Below, piece after piece: positions 10,300-20,729 of a stretch of 64,000 nucleotides of DNA. Position 1 is the first letter of the stretch; each line of letters begins with the position of its first letter. The position numbers and the translations under genes were made by a program. Source of the DNA: Muscardinus avellanarius (Eukaryota > Chordata > Mammalia > Rodentia > Gliridae); the NCBI GenBank assembly GCA_963383645.1, contig OY726565.1, positions 31,802,534 through 31,866,533 on the forward strand, read 5' to 3'. The notes below the pieces were generated by a model. That model was not told the DNA's origin, searched no databases, and saw only the letters and a list, made by a program, of their open reading frames with translations.

Positions 10300-11588
10300 A
10301 TTTTTTAAAAGGCATTTCTTAACCCAGCTCTACTTAGAAGCCCTTGGTCCACAGGTCTACATCCAGAAAGTGCAGCCTGGAGCAGTGGTTTTGATGCTAG
10401 TGGTTTGTTTGCCAGATACAATCATAAGATGCTGAGGTAAGAAATAGATGTAATTCATTGCAACACAGTGTTTAACTCTGCTGGCTACTGCATTCTATGA
10501 CGCCCCAAAGCAAATATAACAGGTGATTCGGCAGGCTCATTCAATCAGTAGGAAGAGTTTCCTAGGATGTTTGCAAGGGAGAATTGCACCTTAGAGTAGT
10601 GCACAAAGGAGAGAAAGAAAGAAGAGGGAGTTGTCTGGCTGTTTATTTCTTGCCTCCCTTTTCCCATTGGTTCCTATTCCTATTTTCCCATTCCTATTTT
10701 CACTCCTTGGGGATCTACCCCTCTCATATCTCCAGTTACTTCATCTGACCTCTTAGTGGCTATGCCAGGAAACTGGTTTCATGTCCTATAGAGTGAAGTT
10801 TAATTAAGTTCTAGTGATGGAGTCAATATAGCACTGGGTGTGGTGCTAAGATGGACAAGAAGAAGACCACTAAGGTCTGTGTCCCCCAGTGCAATATTGT
10901 TACTGAATAAGTAAGACTTCATGGAGGGGTTATTTCAACTTGCCAAGAATACAGAGTAGCTTTTAAAGAGGGCATAGAAATTTGAGAGAGGCAAGAAATC
11001 ATACAGGATATACTGGCAAAAGTAAAATCAGTGCTGAATATTGTTGCTTGGTCTTTTGCATCTTTTACCACCATTCTATCCTCTCCCCTGTATCCCAGTA
11101 ATTAGAAGGCAAATGACTACTTTACCAGACCTGCAAATGGCCTCTGTTTCAATTCAGATTTGGACCACAAGAAGCACTTGCATGAGCGGCCCACCAAGTG
11201 TGCGCCTGCAGACGTGCATATTGGTGAAAGCAGCAGCGTTTTCATCCCTGGGTTGCAGCAATGAACATTTTAATCTCTGGATGGCATCAATGGCAGCATG
11301 ATTTTAAGAGGAAGAGTCCAATAGGGCCCTCTGACTTCCTTCAGTCATCTAAACATTTTACAAGAATATTCTTTCTTTGTTTAAGCCCTTTATGATTAAA
11401 ATACTGGGAACAGTTTGTGTTTCTTATAATTCAATCTCACAAAATCACTAAAAACAAAGTAGAACTTGTGAGACCTTGATGCATGAAACCTCATGTTCTG
11501 TTCCTCATAATCCATCATTGGCCTGGGAAAGGAAAGGGTCAGCCACAGCAAGGCTGTCTGGTGGAAAGAGATAGCACTTGGGGTTCAA
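10300..11588. other. Unassigned sequence, no gene seen
   Basis: No convincing exon or repeat. An 86-codon open stretch at 11041-11301 (plus) shows no family resemblance. Confidence 0.45.
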
Positions 11589-11589
11589 G

Positions 11590-11702
11590 TTTTCTTGTGT
11601 GTCTTCTAAATCCACTACCTGCTACTTAATCTTGGACCGGATACTTAACCACTTTGGATTTTTGTTTGCTCAGCCTGTAAAATCAACTAATACCATCTCC
11701 GT
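11590..11702 (+). mobile_element. MIR-like ancient SINE fragment
   Basis: Shows the MIR core order: CACTACCTGCTACTTAATCTTGG, ACTTAACCACTTTGG, then TCAGCCTGTAAAATCA. Strongly diverged. Confidence 0.5.
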
Positions 11703-11803
11703 GTCACTCGGGCTGGTCTTGCACATCTAAGGCTAGGTGATATTCCTGCCTCAGCCTCCTGAGTAGCTGGGACTACAGAAGTGTGCCACCGCACCCAACT
11801 AAG
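11703..11803 (-). mobile_element. B1/7SL-like half SINE, antisense
   Basis: Motifs GGGCTGGTCTTG, GCCTCAGCCTCCTGAGTAGC and GTGTGCCACCGCACCCAACT are the antisense of a B1-like monomer. The ID half is absent. Confidence 0.7.
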
Positions 11804-12565
11804 TAAGAAAAGCTAATGAATCAGTACTTCAAGTAATACATGTCATATGTCGTCATCTGGCCTTGAATAAACTGATCTCAGTGTTTTCAAAGACAAGAGC
11901 AGTTTGCTCACCACTGCACCCCTGGTTTTTAGTAAAGGGTTTCACATTTAGTAGTTGTTCAAGAAATGTAAAATGAATGACAGACACCGGCCAGTCTATA
12001 GTCACACAATGAGTGGCAGATGGGAGAAAAAGGGTAGCCCAAGGAAGTTTCACTAGTGGCCAGCCAACACTTCCTTAGAGTGGTGCAAAACATTTAAGAA
12101 ACATTCTTCAACTTTTGCCCCCTTTTGGCTAGTGATCTCACCAATTATTTGAGAGTTTTTCAATGCATCTTTTTCAATAAGTGTTTAACGCACTCCTTAA
12201 CATGAAACATTTTCTGATTAAATATTTTCAGAGAAATAGAAATCAGATTGGTAGGAACCTGTGGAAAGCATGAGCATATGCCTCTGTCTCGCTCTTCATC
12301 TCTTCACGAAGTGGCACAGTGCAGAGAACCTCAATTTTCCATGCATCCAGTTCTCCTGTGGAGCTTTTTATAGAAAGTGATCTCTTTACACATCCGTTCT
12401 GTGGGTGATTTAAAGGCATATAGAAGTTTGAAAACAAGTGGTATGACGGACTTCAAACATTTTTATCTAGTGGAAAAATAATTGTATATGATCACAAATG
12501 TATTGTTTTGTGAAATCTTCACAAAAGTATTTGAATCTTTCTATCCAAAATAAAGGCTTTTTTAA
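11804..12565. other. Unassigned sequence, no gene seen
   Basis: No recognised repeat. Open stretches of 64-66 codons on the minus strand lack domain features. Confidence 0.45.
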
Positions 12566-12735
12566 AACACTAGCGATTAAACCCTCAGATGCTGTACCTC
12601 TGAAATACATATATACCCCAGGCCCTATTTTATCGTTTTATTTTGAAGCAGGGTCTTGCTTCAAAAAGTTAGCGTGTGCTGGCCTTAATACTTCTTTCTC
12701 TGACTCCCGGGTGTGCACCATTGTACCTGGCTAAG
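12566..12735 (-). mobile_element. Diverged antisense SINE
   Basis: The ID-like part (CTAGCGATTAAACCCTCAGA), the linker TTTTATTTTGAAGCAGGGTC and the B1 end TGCACCATTGTACCTGGCT remain visible. It is an old copy. Confidence 0.65.
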
Positions 12736-13375
12736 GCTGTTTTCAAATATATCCTATCCCATCCTATTCTATTTTTTTTTTAACCATAAAATGGTTGTTG
12801 TAATCCACCAAATTGATTCTACAAATTCTATGTGCCACAAACCATAATTTGAAAAACTGATGTAAAATGTTTTGGATTTATCAACAAACAATATCTTACA
12901 CAGTTTTTTCCCCCCTCTTTTTTGTGTATTTGCACTGTACGAGAGCACAAGAAAGGATATTCAGATTCCTGTTTCACATTAGAGAAAAATAATCATGGCT
13001 GGGATCACAGAGCTACTGAAACACACAACCAAACCATAACTTCTTACTTTAAGTTAAATGGACATTTCTGTTAAGTATAGAATTCTAAAGTTTTGATACA
13101 GCCTTCGTCATTAATAAACTTTTATATTTGGGCAGATCATCCCACGTCTCTGTACCTCACTCCTCCCACTCCAAATAAATAGTTTGGAGGCAGATTGGGG
13201 TGTAGAAATATGGGACTGGGACTGGGTAACCATTCGATTGGGATTAGACTAGATTTTTGCCTTAATCTTAGCTAAAATAATGCTATTTACAGACAGAACT
13301 CATTTAAAAAATAATTCCTTAAATTTAAAATTTAGTTCTTTCTATAACAACAATAATAAAAATCAATAGCTAATA

Positions 13376-13530
13376 TCTATGGAACACTATTTATTAGACA
13401 TGGTGTTTAGGATGTTATATATTAGATTTTGTCCTTGTATCAACCTTATGAGTTAGATGTCATTATTATCCCCATCTACAGAAATGGAGACCGAGGGGTT
13501 TAAGTGAGAGGGTAGTGAACTCATTTGAAG
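13376..13530 (-). mobile_element. MIR-like ancient SINE, antisense
   Basis: Antisense MIR signature: TATTTATTAGACATGGTGTT, TCCTTGTATCAACCTTATGAG, ATTATTATCCCCATCTACAG, AAATGGAGACCGAGGGGTTTA. Confidence 0.65.
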
Positions 13531-15822
13531 ATTTAACTACCAAAGCCACATGGGCTTTGCCACATGGTGACCCTGAGCACCAGGAACACCGTGTACTTCC
13601 AGGAAGCACCACAGAATGTGAATAACTGAGCTGGGGCTTATGATAGAGATTTCCCGTGACTCAGTTGAATTTATTACAAAGAGAAATGTTCCATGAACAT
13701 TTTATAAACTTTCAAATGATAATCTATAACAAATTACTTGTATAGGTGACCTCAGAGTGAAGAAATCGTTGGCTAAAATTTTGAAGGCCCTTTTTCATTT
13801 TAAATGTATCTGCTGTTCACTAAATAAACTTTTAAAAAAAATTATATACATAACTTGCCTCCTCTAGTGTTGTCATTTTTAATATGCTTTTGACTATAAA
13901 CTGTCTAATTACCTAGAATTTCAGAGGTATTATCTAAACAATTCACATCATACTGGTTCCAGAAATTTTCAAGTTTGGATGAGTGTGACGATCTTTTTGG
14001 AACAAGGAGAAAATATTAGAGTTTCTAACAAGTTTATATTTGTGTATCTTATATTTATTTAGTCATATGTGCATTAAATCAGTGAAGTAAACAAATATTT
14101 ATTGGGAGTATGTGATAAAAGTGTTTGGCGTCTACTGATTTACCCATTTTTCTAGTTGAACTTGAGTTTTTTTTTTTTTTTAATGGCTGGAGAGAAGGTC
14201 TATGTTCTACTTATCTATTGTTATCTAACAAATTATCCTCCAAACTTGTAATTTAAAATAATAGCAATATTGAATTTTCTTACACAGTGGCAATTGGGTA
14301 GGATTAAGCAGGAATAGTTTGTCTGCTCAGTCAATTGCTTGAAAGCTCTGCTGGAACAGAGCTCACTCGCAGGACCAGTGGCGATGCTGCCTGTTACCTG
14401 GGAAGATTTGTAATCACTTGGAGACAAAAATAGCTGAAGCTCTTCCAGATCTCTCTCTATCTCTCTGGTCCCTCTACATGATCTCTCCCACATGGGGCCT
14501 TCAGAATAGTGGGGCTCATTCCATGGGAGAGCGGGGTTCACAAGGTATATCTGCCACGGGAGAGAGCCAGGTGGAAACCTGATGGCATTTCCAAATCCAG
14601 CCTTGAAAGTTTCGCAGGGTCATTTTGGCCACATCTTTTTTTTTTTGAGAAGCAAATTATATTGTAAATAAGACTTGTTGATGAGGAGAGTGTTAAAGAA
14701 CTTCTGAACATGTATTAATACGACCGCACTTTGATCAGTGTGTCGGACTGGGATCAGTGAGAGTCCAGTGGTGTGGTTGGGAGCCATCTGACTCCACCTG
14801 GGCAGGAAGCTATGGGAGACATGCAAATCTGACAGACTGAGCTGGTCTGGATGGTCTCCAACTGAGCAGCTCCTTAGTCTTTTTTCCTTTCCTGCCTTCC
14901 ACCCCATGTGGAGCTGGGAATAGGAATACATTTTAAGAATAGACTAGATGGCACCCTGCTAAACAGGGGATAGTAGCTGGATTCCTCTTCCCACTCAAGT
15001 AGGCCTGAAAGCAAGAGGTTAAGGATTCTCCCATCAAAATAACATTGATGTCAAAATGTTGAAATAGCATGTGTGTTAATTAAAAAAAAAAAACTTCCTT
15101 CAAAGGTCACGTCAGTAAAAGGTATGTGTGCAAGTAAAAAACATGTACACCTCCCAACAAAAGGTCACACTATAATAGATGTGTGTTCTAATGAAAATAT
15201 TTACTTGGCTATTCATAAGTTAATTGCTGTTACTAAAACAAGAGGACAACAAAGAACTTTCAAAATCAGATTCTTTGTACCTCCCCAAATGATAAGTAAA
15301 TTTACAAGATCTATTTTAAATGAAACTCGTTTCTACAAATAGCAAAATACTAGTGAAATAATTCACTCTTGGTAACCTATTCCAAAAATGATGGTAGAGC
15401 TGAATGTTTCAACTCACGTAGATTTCATTTAAAGTCGTGATATCTAAGAGTAGATCTATTCCTGAATATATTCTAAAAGACTAATGATAGTCTCCTTTGA
15501 CATTTGATTCACTAAGCTAAAACTCAGAAATCAGAATGAAATGAAGAATACTTGGAGATTAGCCAGAGGAAAGCCCCAAAGATTATTAAGTAGTTAAAAA
15601 TTAAAATGGAGAGAAAGTATAATTTATTGAGTTTACTCAACTTTGACAGAGAAGAGATTGAGCAAATGACTCAATTCCTCTTCTGTTGGCTAGAACCCTC
15701 CTCCGTGCTCTACAAGATTTTGCAGCCCTATGAGGACTGATATTCAGGACCGGGGCACTGGAGTAACAACCAGAGCATTCTATTGTGGTATTAGTTCCAT
15801 CCTTATTCAATACCATCAAAGT
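13531..15822. other. Mostly unassigned; possible ancient repeat at 14205-14570
   Basis: The segment at 14205-14570 begins CTATTGTTATCTAACAAATTA and continues into a diverged block. It resembles old mammalian repeats that start CTATTGCTG-ATAACAAATTA, but I cannot name the family. The rest shows nothing recognisable and no coding signal. Confidence 0.35.
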
Positions 15823-15837
15823 TAAATTTAATTAACT

Positions 15838-16045
15838 GTTCCGGGCTTGGTGACACACACTTGTAATCCCCGCGCTTGGGAGGTGGAGACAGGAAGATAG
15901 TGCAGGTTTGAAGTGGCGACTGGCTTAAGAGACCCTGTTTCCAAATAAAAAAGTAAAAAAAAAAAAAATAGGTCTGGGAATGTATCCCAGAGGTAGAAAG
16001 GCTTCCAGGAACCCCATACCACAAAAAAATAAAAATAAAACTAAA
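15838..16045 (+). mobile_element. B1-dID SINE, GTTCCTGGAA subtype
   Basis: Sense copy with a perfect 15-bp TSD TAAATTTAATTAACT (15823-15837 and 16046-16060). The ID half reads GGCTTCCAGGAACCCCATACC, placing it in the GTTCCTGGAA subfamily. Confidence 0.92.
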
Positions 16046-16149
16046 TAAATTTAATTAACTATAAGTTTAGTGCATTCTAGTACTTTGAAATACCCTGTTA
16101 GGATATAGAGTTTCTAAACTGTAAACTCTTTTTATTTTTAAATATTTGT

Positions 16150-16533
16150 TTGTTTGCTTTGAGACTAGGGATTAAACAAAGGGTATTTAACCTCTGAGCT
16201 ATGCTCCTAACCCTTTTTATTTTTTTTATTTTAAAACAATGTCTTTTTTTTTTTTTTTTTTTTTTTGGTGGTACTGGGGTTCCTGGAAACCCTTCCACCT
16301 CAGGGCTACACTCCCAGACACCTATTTTTATATTTTATTTGGAAACAGGGTCTCTTAAGCCAGTGAGGCTGGCTTAGAACCTGTGCAATCCTCCTGTCTC
16401 CGCCTCCCAAGCAGGTGGGGGTGGGGTTACAAGCAATGTCTCTTTTAAGTTGCTAAGGCTGGTCTCAAATCTATAATCCTCCTGTCTTAGCTTCCCAAAT
16501 ACTGAGATTAAAGGTATGTGCTACTGGGCCTAG
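16150..16533 (-). mobile_element. Older antisense SINE split by a younger SINE
   Basis: The ID half (GACTAGGGATTAAACAAAGG, 16160-16244) and the B1 half (TTAAGTTGCTAAGGCTGGTC to GTGCTACTGGGCCTAG, 16442-16533) are separated by the nested element at 16245-16433. Confidence 0.8.
16245..16433 (-). mobile_element. Nested antisense SINE, GTTCCTGGAA subtype
   Basis: Young SINE inserted into the older one, with TSD CAATGTCT (16237-16244 and 16434-16441). The B1 end is rearranged by a short G-rich insertion (GGTGGGGGTGGGG). Confidence 0.82.
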
Positions 16534-16906
16534 AATATTTTAAATTTTTACATAGAAAAATGACTTGCAGTTCATTTTCAACAAGCTAAATCTGGAGCTT
16601 AATTTCAGGTAGTTTTGGAAAAAGAACTGTAAAAATAAAAATTTATAATTGATATTTCAGTGGTTTCAGGGATGGTTAAGTCATTTTTTGCCATGATTAC
16701 TGATATTTTTCTCTCCCTGGAATAACTTAAATACATCAGTATCTTAAAACATTGAAGATAGACAGTAGTGATCCATTTGGAGCTTAAGATCCTCTGAGTT
16801 TTTTTAACCTTTTTTTTTTTAAATATTATTCTGTTAATGGCTTCTCAATGTTCTAACAGAAACAATCCTGATTTACAAATCTATAGAATGCCTGCACCTA
16901 TTCTAC

Positions 16907-16926
16907 AACTCATGCATGCATGAGTT
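16907..16926. other. Perfect 20-bp palindrome
   Basis: AACTCATGCATGCATGAGTT reads the same on both strands with no spacer. It lies in otherwise unassigned sequence (16534-17353). Confidence 0.9.
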
Positions 16927-17353
16927 AAGTTCATATTTGTGCAGCTATATTTGCAGATGATTTGTTACACCTGTAGGCTTCTCAATCACTACAATAGCGA
17001 AAACTCTCTTTGGGACTTTTTCCTCTAGTCAATTAACTTGTTTTCTATTTTGAAAAAGATGCCTGTTGCTTCAGTGCTTCCTGTGTAGTAATATACTTTC
17101 TTGCCCCGTATAAATTTTCTTAAACATAAAACAAGATTCTTTGTGGTACACTCATTATAGGACTCCAGACTCTCCTTCTTGTAAATCAGTTTACTTATGT
17201 TTCACTTTTGCATGTTTTTAGTTGTGATCTTATTGCAATTATTAATCATTGCGAAGGATTTTTAGTTGGATTATGTGGATTATGCAAGAGTATTCTATCT
17301 AGCTGTGGTAGAAAGACATTTGCTTACACTAATATTTTAGACCATGAAGACAT

Positions 17354-17394
17354 CACCATCATCATCATCATCATCATCATTATCATCATCATCA
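17354..17394. repeat. (ATC)n trinucleotide repeat
   Basis: About 13 ATC units with one ATT interruption. Confidence 0.95.
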
Positions 17395-17715
17395 GGCATA
17401 AACCAGGTAGCTCGTAAGCAACAAACTTATTTTTCAATTTTTGGAACTGGGAAGTCCAAGGTCAAGCAGATCTTATATCTCATGAGGGACTGTTCCTCAT
17501 ATTAAGCACCTTCTCTCTGTGTCCTCACGTGGAAGAAAGGGCAAGACAGTTCCCTGGGACCTCTTGCATAAGGACACTAATATCTTCATGAGGGCTCTGG
17601 TCCCCTGAACCAATCATCTCAAAGGTCCTATCTCCTGATGTTCTCACAATATGGGAGTCAGGATTTCAACAAATAAAGTTTGAAGCAATTAGGTTAAATC
17701 ATCAGACCATAGCAG
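17395..17715 (-). mobile_element. MaLR-like solo LTR fragment, antisense
   Basis: Contains motif blocks of old mammalian MaLR/MLT-type LTRs: AACTGGGAAGTCCAAGGTCAAG, GTCCTCACGTGGAAGAAAGGG, TAAGGACACTAATATCTTCATGAGGGC and TCAGGATTTCAACAAAT. The name rests on remembered motifs only. Confidence 0.45.
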
Positions 17716-18425
17716 GTATCTCGAGTATATCTTGCAGACCTAGATTTTCTAATTTTTAGAGTTAGCAAATCTGATAAATTTTATGTCTTCCATGCCGATG
17801 AATGCCCCTAAGAGTTAGACTCAGCAAAAATGATAGATGTTTATATTTGCTTCATTGGAGTGCATTTAAGAAGAGATATACCAGTGCTTAACTCAGACAC
17901 ATTTTGGAAGTTTATAAGTGACTGGAAAAAGTAAAAATTCAAAATTTAAACTCATATCACATTCCTGGAATATATAACACAGATTTTTTTTATAATACTC
18001 TCAGAATTTCTTTAAGTGCACTGTAATTAATCAAATTTCCTTTAGTTTCAATTGCTAACTTTATAAATTATGTGGATTGAATTCATTGATGTTATTTAGC
18101 CCCTTATTTTTCATAGTATGGTATGTTTATAAGTTTTTAAAGGTGATCTTGGGCACTGGGATATTCTGAACTAAGTTTGATAAAATTCTAAAACTGAATT
18201 CCAACTTGGGAAAGTCAAAATAATGAGAGACTTACTTGACAGTGAAATGTTTCTATGCAAGCTTTTGTGGGCGATTTATCTCCATTGCTGTCTGTTCAGG
18301 GCAGCTATGCAGGCACTAAACTGCTGAGAAGGAAAAAGAAGAGTCACGGCTCTCCAGATTAACAATGGTTGTCTTTGTGATTCCATGAATTTAATTGCTT
18401 CACATAATGAACGCGATACAATTTT
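17716..18425. other. Unassigned sequence, no gene seen
   Basis: AT-rich, no recognised element or coding signal. Confidence 0.5.
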
Positions 18426-18434
18426 TAACCTGAC

Positions 18435-18628
18435 TTTTTTTTTTTTTTTTTTTTTTGGTGGTTCTGGGGTTCCTGGAAACCCTTCTCCAGGCTACACTCC
18501 CAGACCTATTTTATATTTTTATTTGGAAACAGGGTCTCTTAAACCAGAGAGGCTGGCTTCAAACCAGCGTGATCCTCCTGTCTCCACCTCCCAAGCGCAG
18601 GGATTACAAGCGTGCGCCACTGCCCGGG
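18435..18628 (-). mobile_element. B1-dID SINE, GTTCCTGGAA subtype, antisense
   Basis: Starts with about 20 T, ends GCGCCACTGCCCGGG. TSD TAACCTGAC at 18426-18434 and 18629-18637. Confidence 0.9.
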
Positions 18629-18825
18629 TAACCTGACCCTTTTGATTATAGAATTTTAGGAAAAATACTAAGGTTTTTCTCTTTGAGGTCTTTGATTTGG
18701 CAGGAGTATATCTTGCATGAAAGACCAGTATAAACAGCAGGCAGGGTACCACTGAACATGATTAGAATTTTCATGGGATAACTTTTGCTATTTTCATGTA
18801 ATAATTTTTAAAAATTGATATCCTT

Positions 18826-19013
18826 TTCTCTCTGTGTGGTATTGGAGGTTCAACCCAGAGATGCTCCACCACTAAGCTACACCTCATTCCTATTTTATTT
18901 TTTATTTCGGGACAGGGTCTTATTAAATTTCCCATGCTGACTTCGAGTTAACAATCCTCCCACCTCAGCCTCCCAGGTTCTGTGATAACAGGTGTGTGCT
19001 ACCACATCTGGCT
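18826..19013 (-). mobile_element. Diverged antisense SINE
   Basis: Motifs TGTGGTATTGGAGGTTCAAC, CTCAGCCTCCCAGG and GTGTGCTACCACATCTGGCT. Confidence 0.8.
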
Positions 19014-19052
19014 TGAAACAGCAAAATTTCCTGGTTAAAACTTACAATCCTA

Positions 19053-19262
19053 GCCGGGCGTGGTGGCACACACTTATAATCCCAGCATTTGGGAGGCTGA
19101 GACCGGAGGACCGCAGTTTGCGGATAGCCTCAGCTACTTAGTGAGGCCCTCTGCAACTCAGTGAGACCCTGTTTCAAAATAAAGAATAAAAAATAGGGCA
19201 GGGTGTATAGCTTGGAGGTCAATGCCCCTGGGTTCTATCCCCAGACCTGCCCCCCCAAAAAA
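19053..19262 (+). mobile_element. B1-dID composite SINE
   Basis: Begins GCCGGGCGTGGTGGCACAC. The linker is TTTCAAAATAAAGAATAAAA and the ID half ends GGGTTCTATCCCCAGACC, then C7A6. Confidence 0.9.
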
Positions 19263-19640
19263 TTTAAATTCTTTTTTATTGATTCTGTGAGGGTTTTTTT
19301 GTCCATTTGTGTTGTTTTGGTTTTCATTTTTAATTTACAGGCCTTTTTGAATAATTAGATTTGCTTAAAGTAGGTCATGACCCTAAAACTAATAAATTCT
19401 TTCAAATTGAAACAAAACAAAGTTATATACAAACACATAATACATATATAGATACAAGCACAGCTATACAAAATTAAAATAGGCAGAAATAAAATAAACT
19501 AAGCAGTTATACTACTAATCTTAGACTCAGAATTATGTTGATAAAAGATTAAGATCAAATGAGAGATGAAATTGAGATAAACTAGTATTAGTTGGTCGAT
19601 TGATTTATGACCTAATTATTTGTCTTAAAAGCTAAGCGGA

Positions 19641-19845
19641 CAGCAAGGTGCAGTGGTGCACACCTGTACTGTCAGTACTTGGGAGGCGGAGACAGGAGAG
19701 TTGCGTTTGTCTAGCCTCAGCAAATTAGTGAGCCATGAGACCCCATTTCAAGAGAATGAAAAGGTTTAGGGGTGTAACTCAGAGGCAGTTGCCCCTGGGT
19801 TCAATTTCTAGTACAAAATAAATAATAATGATAATAATAATAAAT
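19641..19845 (+). mobile_element. Diverged B1-dID SINE
   Basis: B1-like AAGGTGCAGTGGTGCACACC, ID-like TAACTCAGAGGCAGTTGCCC, tail (AAT)n. Confidence 0.8.
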
Positions 19846-19999
19846 TGGGGACACAATAAGTGTTATTTAAAATTTTTGGAACTAGGAGAGCTAGCATTGA
19901 ACATAATTCTGGGGTGTAAATTTTGCAAAATCTTCTAGAGGGCAGAAAGTCATCTTTAATAAATCTCTTTCCAATGTAAACCTATTTTTTTCTCTTCTT

Positions 20000-20190
20000 T
20001 TCTCTGTGGTACTGGGGATTGGAACCAAGGGGCCCTGCCTCTGAGGTACACCCCCAGCCCAATATTATTTTTTGTTTTGAAACAAGGTCTTGCTAAGTTG
20101 CTGAGGGCCTACTAAGTATCTGATGCTGGCCACAAATTTGTGATCCTCCTGTCTGTGCCTCCCCGAAACTGGAATTACAAGCATATGCCC
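20000..20190 (-). mobile_element. B1-dID SINE, antisense
   Basis: Antisense ID half TGTGGTACTGGGGATTGGAA, linker TTTTGTTTTGAAACAAGG, B1 end degraded to CATATGCCCCGTGC. Confidence 0.82.
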
Positions 20191-20193
20191 CGT

Positions 20194-20231
20194 GCTCCAT
20201 TTATTTATTTATTTATTTATTTATTTATTTT
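20194..20231. repeat. (TTTA)n tetranucleotide repeat
   Basis: About nine ATTT units following the antisense SINE. Confidence 0.9.
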
Positions 20232-20512
20232 GTAGTCACTTTGAGCTTCAAGTCCATAATCTGTAAAATAAGATACTAATTTATACCCAATTGGGTGGTC
20301 AGGAGATTAAAAGATAGTTTTTTGAGTAATAAAAGTCTACATAAATACTAGTAGGTTTATGTTTCTGATAAATACCTGTATTAAACTGATCTGTCTGCCA
20401 CCTTGTTTAATTTGTGTAAAGGGCAAGTAAACTTGTGTTTATTCATTCTCTGCTCCTGATTTCTAAGGTGTGATTTTGAAAGTCATTAACTGCTTTGAAC
20501 ATTAGTGTGGCT

Positions 20513-20717
20513 GTGTGTGGTAGATGGGGATTGAATCCAATCTACCTCCAAGCTACACATTCATCCCTTTTGTTTTGTTTTGTTTTGTTTTGAATTAGAG
20601 TCTTGGGAGGTTATTGAAAGTCTCACTACATTGAGGAAGCTGTTCTCTAACCTGTGATCCTCCTGTCTCAGCCTCCTAACTACTGTGATTACAGGAGCGC
20701 ACCATCACACCAGGCTA
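20513..20717 (-). mobile_element. B1-dID SINE, antisense, with (GTTTT)n linker
   Basis: The ID half is shortened (GGGGATTGAATCCAATCTACC), the linker expanded to TTTTG units, and the B1 end is GCGCACCATCACACCAGGCT. Confidence 0.82.
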
Positions 20718-20729
20718 AACATCAATTTT

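Noticed and set aside
10085..10435. Cys/Val-rich frames starting in the GT repeat
   Set aside because: Produced by the (GT)n array running into an antisense SINE.
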